Positions 1-7,142 of a stretch of DNA of 10,987 bases are shown here, piece by piece. The translations under genes were made by a program, and so were the position numbers. The notes below the pieces were generated by a model that was given only the letters and a program-made list of their open reading frames with translations, had not been told where the DNA came from and did no database searches. How positions within the stretch are numbered: position 1 is the stretch's first letter; each line of letters starts with the position of its first letter. This stretch comes from Eubacteriales Family XIII. Incertae Sedis bacterium (GTDB lineage: Bacteria; Bacillota; Clostridia; Peptostreptococcales; Anaerovoracaceae), in the NCBI GenBank assembly GCA_031255695.1, contig JAIRSA010000161.1, positions 1-10,987 of the forward strand. The letters run 5' to 3'.

Positions 1-1
1 C

Positions 2-238
2 AGGCAGGGGACGACGAACTCGCGCCTTTCGGGCAGCCTGATGAAGAAATACTGTGGCGTCAGCCGCGAGGGCGAGGCGATGATGAAGTCGGCCTACGAA
101 AAATTTTCGCTCTCGGCGAGGGGCTACGACAAGATAATAAAGGTCGCGAGGACGATAGCCGACATGTCCGGCAGCGCCGGCATAGAGACGGCGCACCTCG
201 CGGAGGCCATACGCTACAGAAGGAGCGGATGGCAGTAG
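2..238 (+). CDS. comM: ComM/YifB-family Mg-chelatase-like AAA+ protein, C-terminal fragment
   Basis: Only the last ~78 codons are in the window; the frame is open from base 2 to the TAG at 236-238. The fragment has the typical end of the YifB/ComM family's C-terminal Mg-chelatase domain: an LSARGYDKIIKVARTIADMSG stretch followed by a HLAEAIRYR helix. In characterised relatives ComM is a hexameric helicase that promotes branch migration when transformed DNA is integrated. It lies directly upstream of dprA in the same orientation, which fits a shared competence/recombination role. The gene ends in a GC-rich repeat: the last codons (SGWQ) and the stop lie in a GCGGATGGCAG motif that recurs in the array just downstream, so the extreme C-terminus may be repeat-derived. 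The Walker motifs lie outside the window, so the assignment rests on the C-terminal domain alone. Confidence 0.88.
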   Translation, partial: RQGTTNSRLSGSLMKKYCGVSREGEAMMKSAYEKFSLSARGYDKIIKVARTIADMSGSAGIETAHLAEAIRYRRSGWQ

Positions 239-500
239 CAGCGTCGGATGGAAGCGGATGGCAGCGGCGGCAGTAATGGCAGCGGCAGCATCAGCGGCGT
301 CGGATGGAAGCGGATGGAAGCGGCGGCAGCATAGGAAGCGGCAGCGACGGCAGCAGCGTCAGCGTCGCCAGCTGGCAGTAGCGGCGTCGGATGGCAGCAG
401 ATGGAGGCGGCAGCAGCAGTGGATGGCAGCGGCAGCGGCAGCAGCGTCAGCGGCGGATGGCATCGGCGGCGGATTGCGGCAGCGGCAGCAGCATAGAGGC
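233..500. repeat. GC-rich degenerate repeat array between comM and dprA
   Basis: About 270 bp built from shuffled GGCAGC, GCGGATGG and CGTCGGATGG words. The longer word GCGTCGGATGG occurs near 241, 297 and 384, each preceded by a CAGTAG-, CAGCATCAG- or CAGTAGCGG-like run, so spacing is irregular (56 and 87 bp). The + frame that continues into dprA happens to be open from 258 and would give an Ala/Gln/Arg/Ser low-complexity peptide. A minus frame is open too, as expected when stop triplets are rare in the repeat. I see no protein domain in either. The array begins inside the last codons of comM and stops just before the dprA ribosome-binding site. Confidence 0.8.
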
Positions 501-512
501 ACAAGAGGCATA

Positions 513-1391
513 ATGGAGACTGAGCATATTACCGGGGCAATGAAGGCCATAGACATGGGCGACAGCGCGTATCCGCCGCTGCTGGCCTGTATAGCGAACC
601 CGCCCAAAAGGCTGTACTGCCGGGGCGACCTGTCCCTGCTGTCCATGCCGGCGGTGGCCGTGGTCGGGGCGCGCAAGGCATCCGAATACGGCAAATGGGC
701 GGCGTACAGCATAGGGAAGGCCATGGCCGAGCATGGGATAGCGGTCGTGAGCGGCATGGCGCACGGCATAGACGCATGGGCGCATAAAGGGGCCCTCGCG
801 GCGGGCGGCAAGACGATTGCGGTCTTCGGATGCGGGGTAGATATATGTTATCCGAAATCCAACGCGAAGCTCATGGGCGAGATCATAGAAAAAGGGCTGG
901 CATTGTCGGAGCTGGCGCCGGGGTGCCACCCGTCCTCCTTCACGTTCCCGATGCGCAACCGGATCATAAGCGGGCTGTCGCTCGCTACTGTCATAGTAGA
1001 GGCGGGATTGAAGAGCGGCTCGCTTATAACAGCGGAACGGGCGGCGGAACAGGGCAGGTACGTGTACGCGGTCCCAGGCAACATTGACCGCGCCTCAAGC
1101 ATAGGCACGAACAAGCTGATACAGGACGGGGCCATGCCCATAGTCTCGCCGGACGACGTGGCGTCGGATCTGGGCTTCGTGAGGGCGGGCGTCATAGAAA
1201 AGCGGTATATGTCGCTTGGGGCGGACGAGAAGGCGATCTTCGACATAATACGCTTCACGGGCGAGCTCACCATAGACGAACTGTGCGCGAAGGCGCGCAT
1301 GGCGCCGCAGGACGTAAGCGGCCTCGTGACCGTCATGGAAATGAAAGGCATACTGGAAACGGCGATGGGCAGGGTTTTCATCGCGAAGTGA
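513..1391 (+). CDS. dprA: DNA-processing protein DprA (Smf), lacking the N-terminal SAM-like domain
   Basis: DprA binds incoming single-stranded DNA during transformation and loads RecA. Read from the ATG at 513 (AGAGG four bases upstream) it is 292 aa. The Rossmann-like core is complete: VGARK at residues 51-55, SGMAHGID at 80-87, FGCGVDICYP from 105, NRIISGLS at 149-156, then GSLITAERAAEQGR, a VPGNI segment and the SIGTNKLIQDGA motif. Residues ~230-292 look like the C-terminal winged-helix domain found in many DprA proteins. The usual N-terminal SAM-like region (tens of residues in Bacillus DprA) is missing: core homology (YPPLL, PPKRLYCRGD) begins at about residue 20. The frame stays open back to 258 through the repeat array, but that part is low complexity and probably untranslated. 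It likely shares a transcript with comM. ATG 540 is an alternative start with a poorer site. Confidence 0.93.
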   Translation: METEHITGAMKAIDMGDSAYPPLLACIANPPKRLYCRGDLSLLSMPAVAVVGARKASEYGKWAAYSIGKAMAEHGIAVVSGMAHGIDAWAHKGALAAGGKTIAVFGCGVDICYPKSNAKLMGEIIEKGLALSELAPGCHPSSFTFPMRNRIISGLSLATVIVEAGLKSGSLITAERAAEQGRYVYAVPGNIDRASSIGTNKLIQDGAMPIVSPDDVASDLGFVRAGVIEKRYMSLGADEKAIFDIIRFTGELTIDELCAKARMAPQDVSGLVTVMEMKGILETAMGRVFIAK

Positions 1392-1526
1392 AGGCGGCCC
1401 GCAGCCGGCAGCCATAAGGTCCCCAAAGCCGCATGGCGCCTGCCTGGCAGCGCCGCATAAACGATGCCATTTAGGGCGTTGCAAGCATTAAAATCAGTAT
1501 AAATTCTGAAACGAAATAAAATGTAG

Positions 1527-1555
1527 TTGCAAATTCCCGTTATTAGCAATATAAT
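1527..1555 (+). promoter_or_regulatory. Predicted sigma-A promoter for topA-hslV-hslU
   Basis: TTGCAA at 1527-1532 and a perfect TATAAT at 1550-1555 are separated by 17 bp, in an AT-rich island (about 1485-1570) between GC-rich flanks. The predicted transcription start near 1562 gives a ~109-nt leader before topA. No other good promoter is seen before hslV or hslU. The dprA-topA gap (1392-1670) otherwise holds a GC-rich hairpin-prone stretch at about 1430-1465 without a T-run, so I call no terminator for dprA. Confidence 0.75.
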
Positions 1556-1570
1556 TTGGAAAGAATAATA

Positions 1571-1651
1571 ATATCGATCCTGGGGCAGGGCGGCGGCATT
1601 GCCGTGAAGCATTTTCTGGAACGCGCCGCTGCATGGCACTGCGATCGGTAT
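1571..1651 (+). promoter_or_regulatory. Candidate structured 5' leader of topA
   Basis: The leader can fold into nested stems. ATATCGATC (1571-1579) pairs with GATCGGTAT (1643-1651): nine pairs, one G-U. Inside it TGCCGTG (1600-1606) pairs with CATGGCA (1632-1638): seven pairs, one G-U. The outer stem ends four bases before the topA Shine-Dalgarno AAGGAG (1656-1661), so folding could influence initiation. It matches no riboswitch class I recognise, has no terminator-like T-run, and could be chance pairing. Confidence 0.35.
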
Positions 1652-1670
1652 AAGCAAGGAGACACTGGGA

Positions 1671-3755
1671 ATGAGCAATTCAAAATCACTTGTCATTGTC
1701 GAATCCCCTTCGAAGGCGAAGACGATAGGCAAGTTCCTCGGAAGCAAGTACAAGGTCGTGGCATCTGTGGGGCATGTGAGGGATCTGCCGAAAAGCAAAT
1801 TGGGTATAGACATTGACAACAACTTCGAACCGCACTACATATCGATACGGGGCAAGGGGGATGTCATAAAGGCCATGAAAAAGGAGGCGAAAGCCGCCGA
1901 CAAAGTCTATCTGGCGACCGACCCTGACAGAGAGGGGGAGGCCATATCGTGGCACATCGCGAAACTTCTTGAGCTTGACGAGAGCATGCCCATACGGATC
2001 GTGTTCAACGAGATCACGAAAGACGCCATAAAAAGCGCCGTCAAATCGCCGCGCACCATAGACCAGAACCTTGTCGACGCGCAGCAGGCGAGGCGTGTGC
2101 TGGACAGACTGGTGGGCTATCAGATCAGCCCGCTGCTCTGGCGGAAGATCCACAGGGGGCTGAGCGCGGGGCGCGTCCAGTCCGCAGCCCTGAAGATCAT
2201 ATGCGACAGGGAGAATGAGATAAAAAGCTTCGTGCCCAAGGAGTATTGGAATATCTCCGCAGTGCTGGGCAAAGAGGGCGACAAGGGCAAAAAGACCTTT
2301 ACCGCCAGGCTTACCGAGCATAAGGGCAAGAAGATCCCCGTAAATGACAAGGCCACAGCAGACGCCATTGTAGCGGATCTGGCCGGCGGCAGCTATGTCG
2401 TGAGCGCCATAGACAGGAAGGAGCGGCTGAGGCGGCCGTTCGCGCCGTTCACGACCAGCAGCCTACAGCAGGAGGCCTCTGTAAAACTGGGATATTTTAC
2501 CAAAAAGGTGATGTTCGTGGCGCAGCAGCTCTATGAGGGCGTCGAGATAAAGGGGCGCGGGGCCATCGGGCTTGTCACCTATATCAGGACCGACTCGGTG
2601 AGGATTTCGGATGAGGCCGAGAAATCCGCCGTCGCCTATATTGAGTCGCGTTTTTCCAAAGAATACATCGGCAACAACAAATACAGCAACAAGAAGAAGG
2701 ATGTGCAGGATGCCCATGAGGCCATAAGGCCGACGTATGTGGACCTGCACCCGGACGACATAAAGGAATCGCTCACGAAGGAGCAGTACGCGCTTTACCG
2801 GCTGATCTGGAGCCGTTTCGTCGCCTCGCGCATGTCGGCTGCCGTATACGACTCGGAGACGGTGGACATCGCCAACGGCGACTACAGTTTCAGGGCAAAC
2901 GGCTCGAAGCTGAAATTCGACGGCTTTTTGAAGGTCTACGATTATGTGAAGGGGAGCGACAGCGAAGATCCGGCGGAGGAAAAACAGCTGCCGCATCTTG
3001 AGGCCGGGGAGGCGCTCAGCTTCAGGGAGCTGCTGAGCGAGCAGAATTTCACGCAGCCGCCGTCCCGCTTCACGGAGGCCAGCCTCGTCAAGGAGATGGA
3101 GGAAAAGAACATCGGCCGCCCCAGCACCTATGTCCCTATATTGGCGACCCTCACCGAGCGCCGGTACGTGACGCGCGAGAAGAAGGTGCTGGCGCCCACG
3201 GACCTCGGCTTCCTGGTCACGGATCTCATGTCCACGTATTTCAAGGAGATAGTCGATACCGGCTTCACCGCCGACATGGAGGACAAGCTGGACGACATCG
3301 AGGTGAAAAACACCGACTGGAAGGAGATAGTCGGCGGCTTCTACGGCATACTCAAGGACGAGCTCGATGTGGCGGACGAGGCCATAGAGAAGGTGGTCAT
3401 AGAGGACGAGGTGACCGACGAGGTCTGCGAGCTCTGCGGCAAGCCGATGGTCAAGAAGAACGGGCGGTTCGGGCAGTTCCTCGCATGCTCAGGCTATCCT
3501 GAGTGCAAGAACACGAAGCCTATACTCAAGAAGACAGATGTGAAGTGCCCCAAGTGCGGCAAGGATATTGTCGCGAGGAAGAGCAAGAAGGGCTGGGTGT
3601 TCTACGGGTGCAGCGGCTACCCGGAATGCAGCCAGATCTATTGGAACAAGCCGGTGGACAGGCAGTGCCCGCAGTGCGGCGCGCTGATGACCGAAAAAAA
3701 GGGCAAAACGAACAACTTGGTGTGTTCCAACGCTGAATGCGGGTATAAAGAATAG
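1671..3755 (+). CDS. topA: DNA topoisomerase I (type IA)
   Basis: A 694-aa type IA topoisomerase that relaxes negative supercoils by passing a strand through a transient 5'-phosphotyrosyl break. The N-terminal TOPRIM domain carries the catalytic glutamate E11 (VIVESPSKAKTIG) and the metal-binding acidic run DPDREGE at residues 84-90. The active-site tyrosine is Y304 in GLVTYIRTDS. A GRPSTY motif follows in the C-terminal half of the core. The tail has three topoisomerase zinc-ribbon modules beginning at about C586, C626 and C666, each with CxxC pairs; the first two also carry CSGYPEC. Start: ATG 1671 with AAGGAG nine bases upstream. The length is normal for Bacillota TopA. It is first in the predicted topA-hslV-hslU transcript, 23 bp before hslV. 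In Bacillus trmFO and xerC lie between these genes; neither is present here. Confidence 0.98.
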   Translation: MSNSKSLVIVESPSKAKTIGKFLGSKYKVVASVGHVRDLPKSKLGIDIDNNFEPHYISIRGKGDVIKAMKKEAKAADKVYLATDPDREGEAISWHIAKLLELDESMPIRIVFNEITKDAIKSAVKSPRTIDQNLVDAQQARRVLDRLVGYQISPLLWRKIHRGLSAGRVQSAALKIICDRENEIKSFVPKEYWNISAVLGKEGDKGKKTFTARLTEHKGKKIPVNDKATADAIVADLAGGSYVVSAIDRKERLRRPFAPFTTSSLQQEASVKLGYFTKKVMFVAQQLYEGVEIKGRGAIGLVTYIRTDSVRISDEAEKSAVAYIESRFSKEYIGNNKYSNKKKDVQDAHEAIRPTYVDLHPDDIKESLTKEQYALYRLIWSRFVASRMSAAVYDSETVDIANGDYSFRANGSKLKFDGFLKVYDYVKGSDSEDPAEEKQLPHLEAGEALSFRELLSEQNFTQPPSRFTEASLVKEMEEKNIGRPSTYVPILATLTERRYVTREKKVLAPTDLGFLVTDLMSTYFKEIVDTGFTADMEDKLDDIEVKNTDWKEIVGGFYGILKDELDVADEAIEKVVIEDEVTDEVCELCGKPMVKKNGRFGQFLACSGYPECKNTKPILKKTDVKCPKCGKDIVARKSKKGWVFYGCSGYPECSQIYWNKPVDRQCPQCGALMTEKKGKTNNLVCSNAECGYKE

Positions 3756-3778
3756 AAACATGAGGAGGGGAGTGGAGT

Positions 3779-4318
3779 ATGGAGCAATTTCACGCGACTA
3801 CGATTGTCGCCGTGCGGCGTGGCGAAAACGATGTCTGCATAGGCGGCGACGGGCAGGTCACAATGGGCGAAACGGCTGTAATGAAGCATTTCGCCAAGAA
3901 GGTAAGGAAGATCTACAAGAATTCGGTGATCACGGGCTTCGCCGGCTCCGTGTCGGACGCGTTCACGCTGACGGAGAAGTTCGAGAAGAAGCTGGAGGAG
4001 CATTCGGGCAACCTGAAGCGCGCGGCGGTGGCGCTGGCGCAGACATGGAGGTCGGACCGCGCGATGCGGCGCCTGGAGGCGCTGATGCTGGCGGCGGACA
4101 AGGAGTCCATGCTTTTGATATCAGGCAACGGGGAGGTGATAGAGCCGGACGAGGGCTTTATCGCGATCGGCTCCGGCGGGAATTTCGCCTATGCGGCGGC
4201 GAACGCGCTGTACAAGCATACCGACATGGATGCGGAAGAGATCGTCAGGGAGGCCCTGTCGATAGCGGCGTCCATATGCGTCTACACCAACGGCAATATC
4301 TCCGTTGAGAAGCTTTAG
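3779..4318 (+). CDS. hslV: ATP-dependent protease subunit HslV (ClpQ/CodW)
   Basis: The peptidase half of the HslVU (ClpQY) protease, a proteasome-beta-like N-terminal nucleophile hydrolase that forms stacked hexameric rings in the cytoplasm. The 179-aa product begins MEQFHATTIVAVRR; the conserved TTI(V)xV start of mature HslV is at T7-T8. It is followed by GGDGQVTMG, the GFAGSVSDAFTL segment and the GSGGNFAYAAANAL region. T7 aligns with the catalytic Thr1 of E. coli HslV, so a six-residue propeptide must be removed. The start ATG 3779 has AGGAGG at 3763-3768. hslU follows 50 bp later in the same transcript. The start carries Glu at position 2 where the Bacillus protein has Ser, which matters because the Bacillus enzyme is described as an N-terminal serine protease. 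Confidence 0.97.
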   Translation: MEQFHATTIVAVRRGENDVCIGGDGQVTMGETAVMKHFAKKVRKIYKNSVITGFAGSVSDAFTLTEKFEKKLEEHSGNLKRAAVALAQTWRSDRAMRRLEALMLAADKESMLLISGNGEVIEPDEGFIAIGSGGNFAYAAANALYKHTDMDAEEIVREALSIAASICVYTNGNISVEKL

Positions 4319-4368
4319 GCCGCTGTGCGCGCCCGGCTTGCAGCATAAAATTTAAGGGGGACTGTATT

Positions 4369-5802
4369 ATGAATTCAGCGCTCTATTCCATGACACCTAA
4401 GGAAATAGTGGGGGAGCTAGACAAGTATATAATCGGCCAGGACCAGGCAAAAAAGTCGGTCGCCATCGCGCTCCGCAACAGGTACAGGCGGAGCCTGCTG
4501 CCTGAGGAGATGCGCGAGGAGATCACGCCCAAGAACATACTGATGATGGGGCCGACAGGCGTCGGCAAGACGGAGATCGCCAGAAGGCTCGCGAAGCTGA
4601 TGGACGCGCCGTTCGTGAAGGTGGAGGCCACGAAGTTCACGGAAGTCGGCTATGTCGGCAGGGACGTGGATTCCATGGTGAGGGATCTCGTGGAAGCGTC
4701 CATCCGGGTGACGAAACAGAAGGGCTTGCAGGAGAAATACAATATCGCAGACGGGATCGCCGAAGAGAAGATCATAGAAGCGATAATTCCGGGGAAAAAG
4801 AAGATCACCCCGCAGGCGAGCGGGGCGCGCGGGCCTTTCGACTTCATACTCGGCGGCAGCTTTCAGCAGCAGGCGCAGCAGGCCCATCAGCAGGAGCAGA
4901 AAAAGGAGGCATTGCCGGAGTCGGACATCGAGCTTGCGCGGGAGCAGGTGCGGCAGCAGCTCAAGGACGGCCTGCTGGAGGAGCAGTTCATCGAGATCGA
5001 GGTGAACGAGGCGCCCAAGAACAGCCAGATAGATCTGGGCAATGAAGGCATGAGCATAGCGATCGGCAACATCTTCGGCGAGATGATGCCGCAGAAAAAG
5101 AAAAAGAAGAAGGTCAGGGTGAAGGACGCCAGGAAGATACTGCGCGAGCAGGAGGCCCAGAACCTGATCGACATGGACCAGGTGACGTCCGAGGCGCTCG
5201 AAAACGCGGAGCAGAACGGCATAATCTTCATCGACGAGATAGACAAGATCGCGTCGGGCGGCGGCTATAGGTCGGGGGCGGACGTCTCGCGCGAAGGCGT
5301 GCAGAGGGACATCCTGCCGATAGTGGAGGGCAGCGTCATAAACACGAAGTACGGGCCTGTGAAGACGGACCACATACTGTTTATCGGCGCGGGCGCATTC
5401 CATATCGCGAAGCCCACGGATCTGATCCCGGAGCTCCAGGGGCGTTTCCCGATAAGGGTGGAGCTTGAGAACCTCACGAAAGAGGCCTTCATGCAGATAC
5501 TGACGGTGCCTGAAAACGCTCTGCTCAAGCAGCACAAGATGCTGCTAGAGACGGAAGGCATAAAGGTGACATTCACGGACGATGCGGTGGACGAGATAGC
5601 GACCATAGCCACGCTCACGAACGAGCAGACGGAGAACATCGGGGCGCGCCGGCTGCATACGATAATGGAGAAGCTGCTCGAAGACATCTCGTTCAACATC
5701 CCGGAGATAAAGGATGAGGAGATCGTCATAGACGGCGCCTATGTGAAGGAGAAGTTCATCGACCGCATACACGCGGACGACATCGATAAATTCATACTGT
5801 AA
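4369..5802 (+). CDS. hslU: ATP-dependent protease ATPase subunit HslU (ClpY)
   Basis: The AAA+ unfoldase that feeds substrates to HslV. Of 477 aa, the Walker A is GPTGVGKT at residues 61-68, the pore loop GYVG lies at 94-97 within GYVGRDVDSMV, Walker B is IIFIDEID at 285-292, and the sensor-2 arginine region GARRLHTIMEKLLEDISF begins at 425. Between about 110 and 250 lies the substrate-binding I domain, with a Gln-rich stretch from ~162 (FQQQAQQAHQQEQ) and a lysine cluster from ~243, both common in this family's I domain. The C-terminus ends DIDKFIL, the type of tail that docks into HslV. Start: ATG 4369 with AAGGGGG eight bases upstream (4354-4360). The length is slightly above the E. coli protein (443 aa), as usual in Bacillota. 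It is last in the operon, followed 53 bp later by a strong terminator stem. Confidence 0.98.
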   Translation: MNSALYSMTPKEIVGELDKYIIGQDQAKKSVAIALRNRYRRSLLPEEMREEITPKNILMMGPTGVGKTEIARRLAKLMDAPFVKVEATKFTEVGYVGRDVDSMVRDLVEASIRVTKQKGLQEKYNIADGIAEEKIIEAIIPGKKKITPQASGARGPFDFILGGSFQQQAQQAHQQEQKKEALPESDIELAREQVRQQLKDGLLEEQFIEIEVNEAPKNSQIDLGNEGMSIAIGNIFGEMMPQKKKKKKVRVKDARKILREQEAQNLIDMDQVTSEALENAEQNGIIFIDEIDKIASGGGYRSGADVSREGVQRDILPIVEGSVINTKYGPVKTDHILFIGAGAFHIAKPTDLIPELQGRFPIRVELENLTKEAFMQILTVPENALLKQHKMLLETEGIKVTFTDDAVDEIATIATLTNEQTENIGARRLHTIMEKLLEDISFNIPEIKDEEIVIDGAYVKEKFIDRIHADDIDKFIL

Positions 5803-5855
5803 GGCCGGTGCGCGCCTATGCCAAATGGCGCTGGCCGCCGCCTACCCGAACCCAT

Positions 5856-5893
5856 AACCGTGATATGCCGATAAAGGCGTGTCGCGGTTTTTT
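5856..5893 (+). terminator. Intrinsic terminator of the topA-hslV-hslU transcript
   Basis: CCGTGATATGCC (5858-5869) pairs across its whole length with GGCGTGTCGCGG (5876-5887), including three G-U pairs, around a GATAAA loop. Two A-T pairs extend the base and six T residues follow (5888-5893). It sits just after the hslU stop codon. Confidence 0.93.
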
Positions 5894-5966
5894 CATACGG
5901 CGCGGCGGGCCTGTCCGCGCCGGCATCCAACACGCCACTCGCCCGCCGGCTGCAACGCCCGCGTGC

Positions 5967-6078
5967 GCCGTCTGCGCCATCCGCCGACATGCACATACGT
6001 GCCGTCCGCGCCTGAGCCAGCGGGGCCATTGGCGGATACGCCGTCCGCGCCTGCACCGGCGGGGCCACTGCCAGATGC
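5967..6078. repeat. GC-rich 39-bp direct repeats after hslU
   Basis: Two adjacent 39-bp units (6001-6039 and 6040-6078) share GCCGTCCGCGCCTG at their start and CGGGGCCA in the middle. A shorter diverged unit beginning GCCGTCTGCGCC at 5967 precedes them (34 bp). They lie between the hslU terminator and the AT-rich codY promoter. Short ORFs cross the repeats on both strands, but none has a ribosome-binding site or recognisable domain. The rest of 5894-6090 is unremarkable GC-rich sequence. Confidence 0.75.
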
Positions 6079-6124
6079 GCTATTCGCAATAATTGCAATT
6101 GCATAAAAAAAATCAAAAAAGGCA

Positions 6125-6169
6125 AATTTTTCGAAATATCAAAAAATTTATTTACATATTCTCAAAATG
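6125..6169. promoter_or_regulatory. Candidate CodY boxes at the codY promoter
   Basis: Two 15-mers, 6125-6139 (AATTTTTCGAAATAT) and 6155-6169 (CATATTCTCAAAATG), each match 11 of 15 positions of the known CodY consensus AATTTTCWGAAAATT. The first lies just upstream of the -35; the second fills the -35/-10 spacer. Autoregulation of codY is known in some Bacillota, so the positions make sense. The region is AT-rich, however, and four mismatches per site is weak evidence. Confidence 0.35.
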
Positions 6170-6178
6170 ATTTATAAT
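6151..6178 (+). promoter_or_regulatory. Predicted sigma-A promoter for codY
   Basis: TTTACA (6151-6156) and TATAAT (6173-6178) are separated by 16 bp in an AT-rich island (about 6090-6190) within otherwise GC-rich sequence. Transcription from about 6185 would give a ~178-nt leader that contains the whole hairpin-repeat array before the TTG start of codY. It probably also serves hflX and yigZ, since I see no further good promoter in the gaps before them. Confidence 0.72.
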
Positions 6179-6193
6179 ATTAATTGAGGGCAG

Positions 6194-6325
6194 TTTGGCA
6201 TTCTTGGTAAAGCAGACCATGAATCGGGGCGTTTTGGCATTGCCGGCCAAACGATCATGAATCGGAGCGTTTCGGCATTCCCATTCAAGGGATTGGCGAA
6301 ATGGAGTGTTTTTGCATTTCTGGAT
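6194..6325 (+). repeat. Four-copy ~39-bp hairpin-forming repeat in the codY leader
   Basis: The core TTTGGCATT recurs as TTTGGCATT (6194), TTTGGCATT (6233), TTCGGCATT (6271) and TTTTGCATT (6310): spacings 39, 38 and 39 bp. CATGAATCGG precedes the second and third cores. Several units can fold locally: CGTTTTGGC with GCCAAACG (one bulge) in the second, CGTTTCG with CGAAATG (one G-U) in the third, CATTTC with GGAATG in the fourth. Overlapping short ORFs on both strands run into codY and are not credible genes. Confidence 0.75.
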
Positions 6326-6362
6326 ACAGTTCTGGGAATGAAAGGGTTTGGGAGGAGAGCTA

Positions 6363-7142
6363 TTGGAAAAGAGCATATTGGACAAAGTAAGGAAGATGAA
6401 CTGGGTTCTCCAGGAGAGCACATCGGGCGCCTTTTCGTTCGACGAACTGTGCGTTATACTGAGCGAGCTGATGGACACGAATGTGTATATCGCCAATAAC
6501 CGCGGCAAGGTTATCGGCGTGCATTACAAGATACGGTCAGACAGCGCGGCCATACTTGACCCGGAGACGGGCAACGAGAAATTCCCCAGCGAGTACAACG
6601 AAGCATTGCTCAAGGTCGTCAAGACGGAGAGCAACCTCACCGCCGAAGAGGCGCTGAAGATATTCAAGTACAATTATGACACCTATGATAAACTCCATAC
6701 GATAATACCCATCTTTGGCGGGGGCGAGCGGCTGGGGACGCTTATATACACGCGCTACCAGCCGGAATTCAACGATGAGGACCTGATACTCGGCGAATAC
6801 GGCGCGACTGTGGTCGGGCTGGAAATCAAGAGGCGCGAGACGATAGAGAAGCAGGAGGAGGAGCGCAAGCGTGCGATAGTCCAGATGGCGATCGGCACGC
6901 TTTCGTATTCGGAAGTGGAGGCGGTCCGGCACATTTTCGCGGAGCTCGAAGGGAGCGAGGGCCTGCTTGTCGCGAGCAAGATAGCAGACCGTTCGGGGAT
7001 AACCAGATCGGTCATAGTCAATGCGCTGAGGAAGCTTGAGAGCGCGGGCGTCATCGAATCCCGCTCGCTTGGGATGAAGGGGACCCACATCAGGATACTC
7101 AACGGGAAGTTCAGCGAAGAGCTGAAGAAAATGATGGACTAA
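6363..7142 (+). CDS. codY: Global transcriptional repressor CodY
   Basis: A 259-aa CodY, the length of the B. subtilis protein. It is a cytoplasmic DNA-binding protein that senses branched-chain amino acids (GAF domain) and GTP and represses nutrient-scavenging and stationary-phase genes. The GAF domain covers the first ~155 residues, with the ligand-pocket FPSEY segment and IIPIFGGGERLGTLIYTR. FNDEDLILGEYGATVVG leads into the linker helix. The C-terminal winged helix-turn-helix is almost identical to known CodY: ASKIADRSGITRSVIVNALR starts at residue 204, followed by KLESAGVIESRSLGMKG. Start: TTG 6363, chosen because GGAGG at 6351-6355 is seven bases upstream; TTG 6348 in the same frame overlaps that site. 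The gene follows hslVU as in Bacillus, but has its own promoter behind a terminator. Its stop codon lies inside the first unit of a 25-bp tandem array. Confidence 0.98.
   Translation: MEKSILDKVRKMNWVLQESTSGAFSFDELCVILSELMDTNVYIANNRGKVIGVHYKIRSDSAAILDPETGNEKFPSEYNEALLKVVKTESNLTAEEALKIFKYNYDTYDKLHTIIPIFGGGERLGTLIYTRYQPEFNDEDLILGEYGATVVGLEIKRRETIEKQEEERKRAIVQMAIGTLSYSEVEAVRHIFAELEGSEGLLVASKIADRSGITRSVIVNALRKLESAGVIESRSLGMKGTHIRILNGKFSEELKKMMD

Noticed and set aside
258..512. In-frame upstream extension of dprA (about 85 codons rich in Ala, Gln and Arg)
   Set aside because: It is translated repeat sequence with no domain, its start lacks a convincing ribosome-binding site, and ATG 513 has one and matches the beginning of DprA homology.
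1430..1465. GC-rich hairpin after dprA as a terminator
   Set aside because: The stem is short and imperfect and no T-run follows, so a terminator call is unsupported.
848..1822. Long minus-strand ORF across dprA and the start of topA
   Set aside because: It is antisense to two well-supported genes, shows no recognisable domain, and is explained by stop-poor GC-rich codon usage.
4417..5535. 372-codon minus-strand ORF opposite hslU
   Set aside because: Shadow of hslU: Leu/Arg/His-rich with no motif. Similar long antisense ORFs over topA (1686-2321) and hflX (7164-8126) were rejected for the same reason.
6152..6508. ORFs on both strands through the repeat array upstream of codY
   Set aside because: They encode only translated repeats, overlap codY, and lack ribosome-binding sites.
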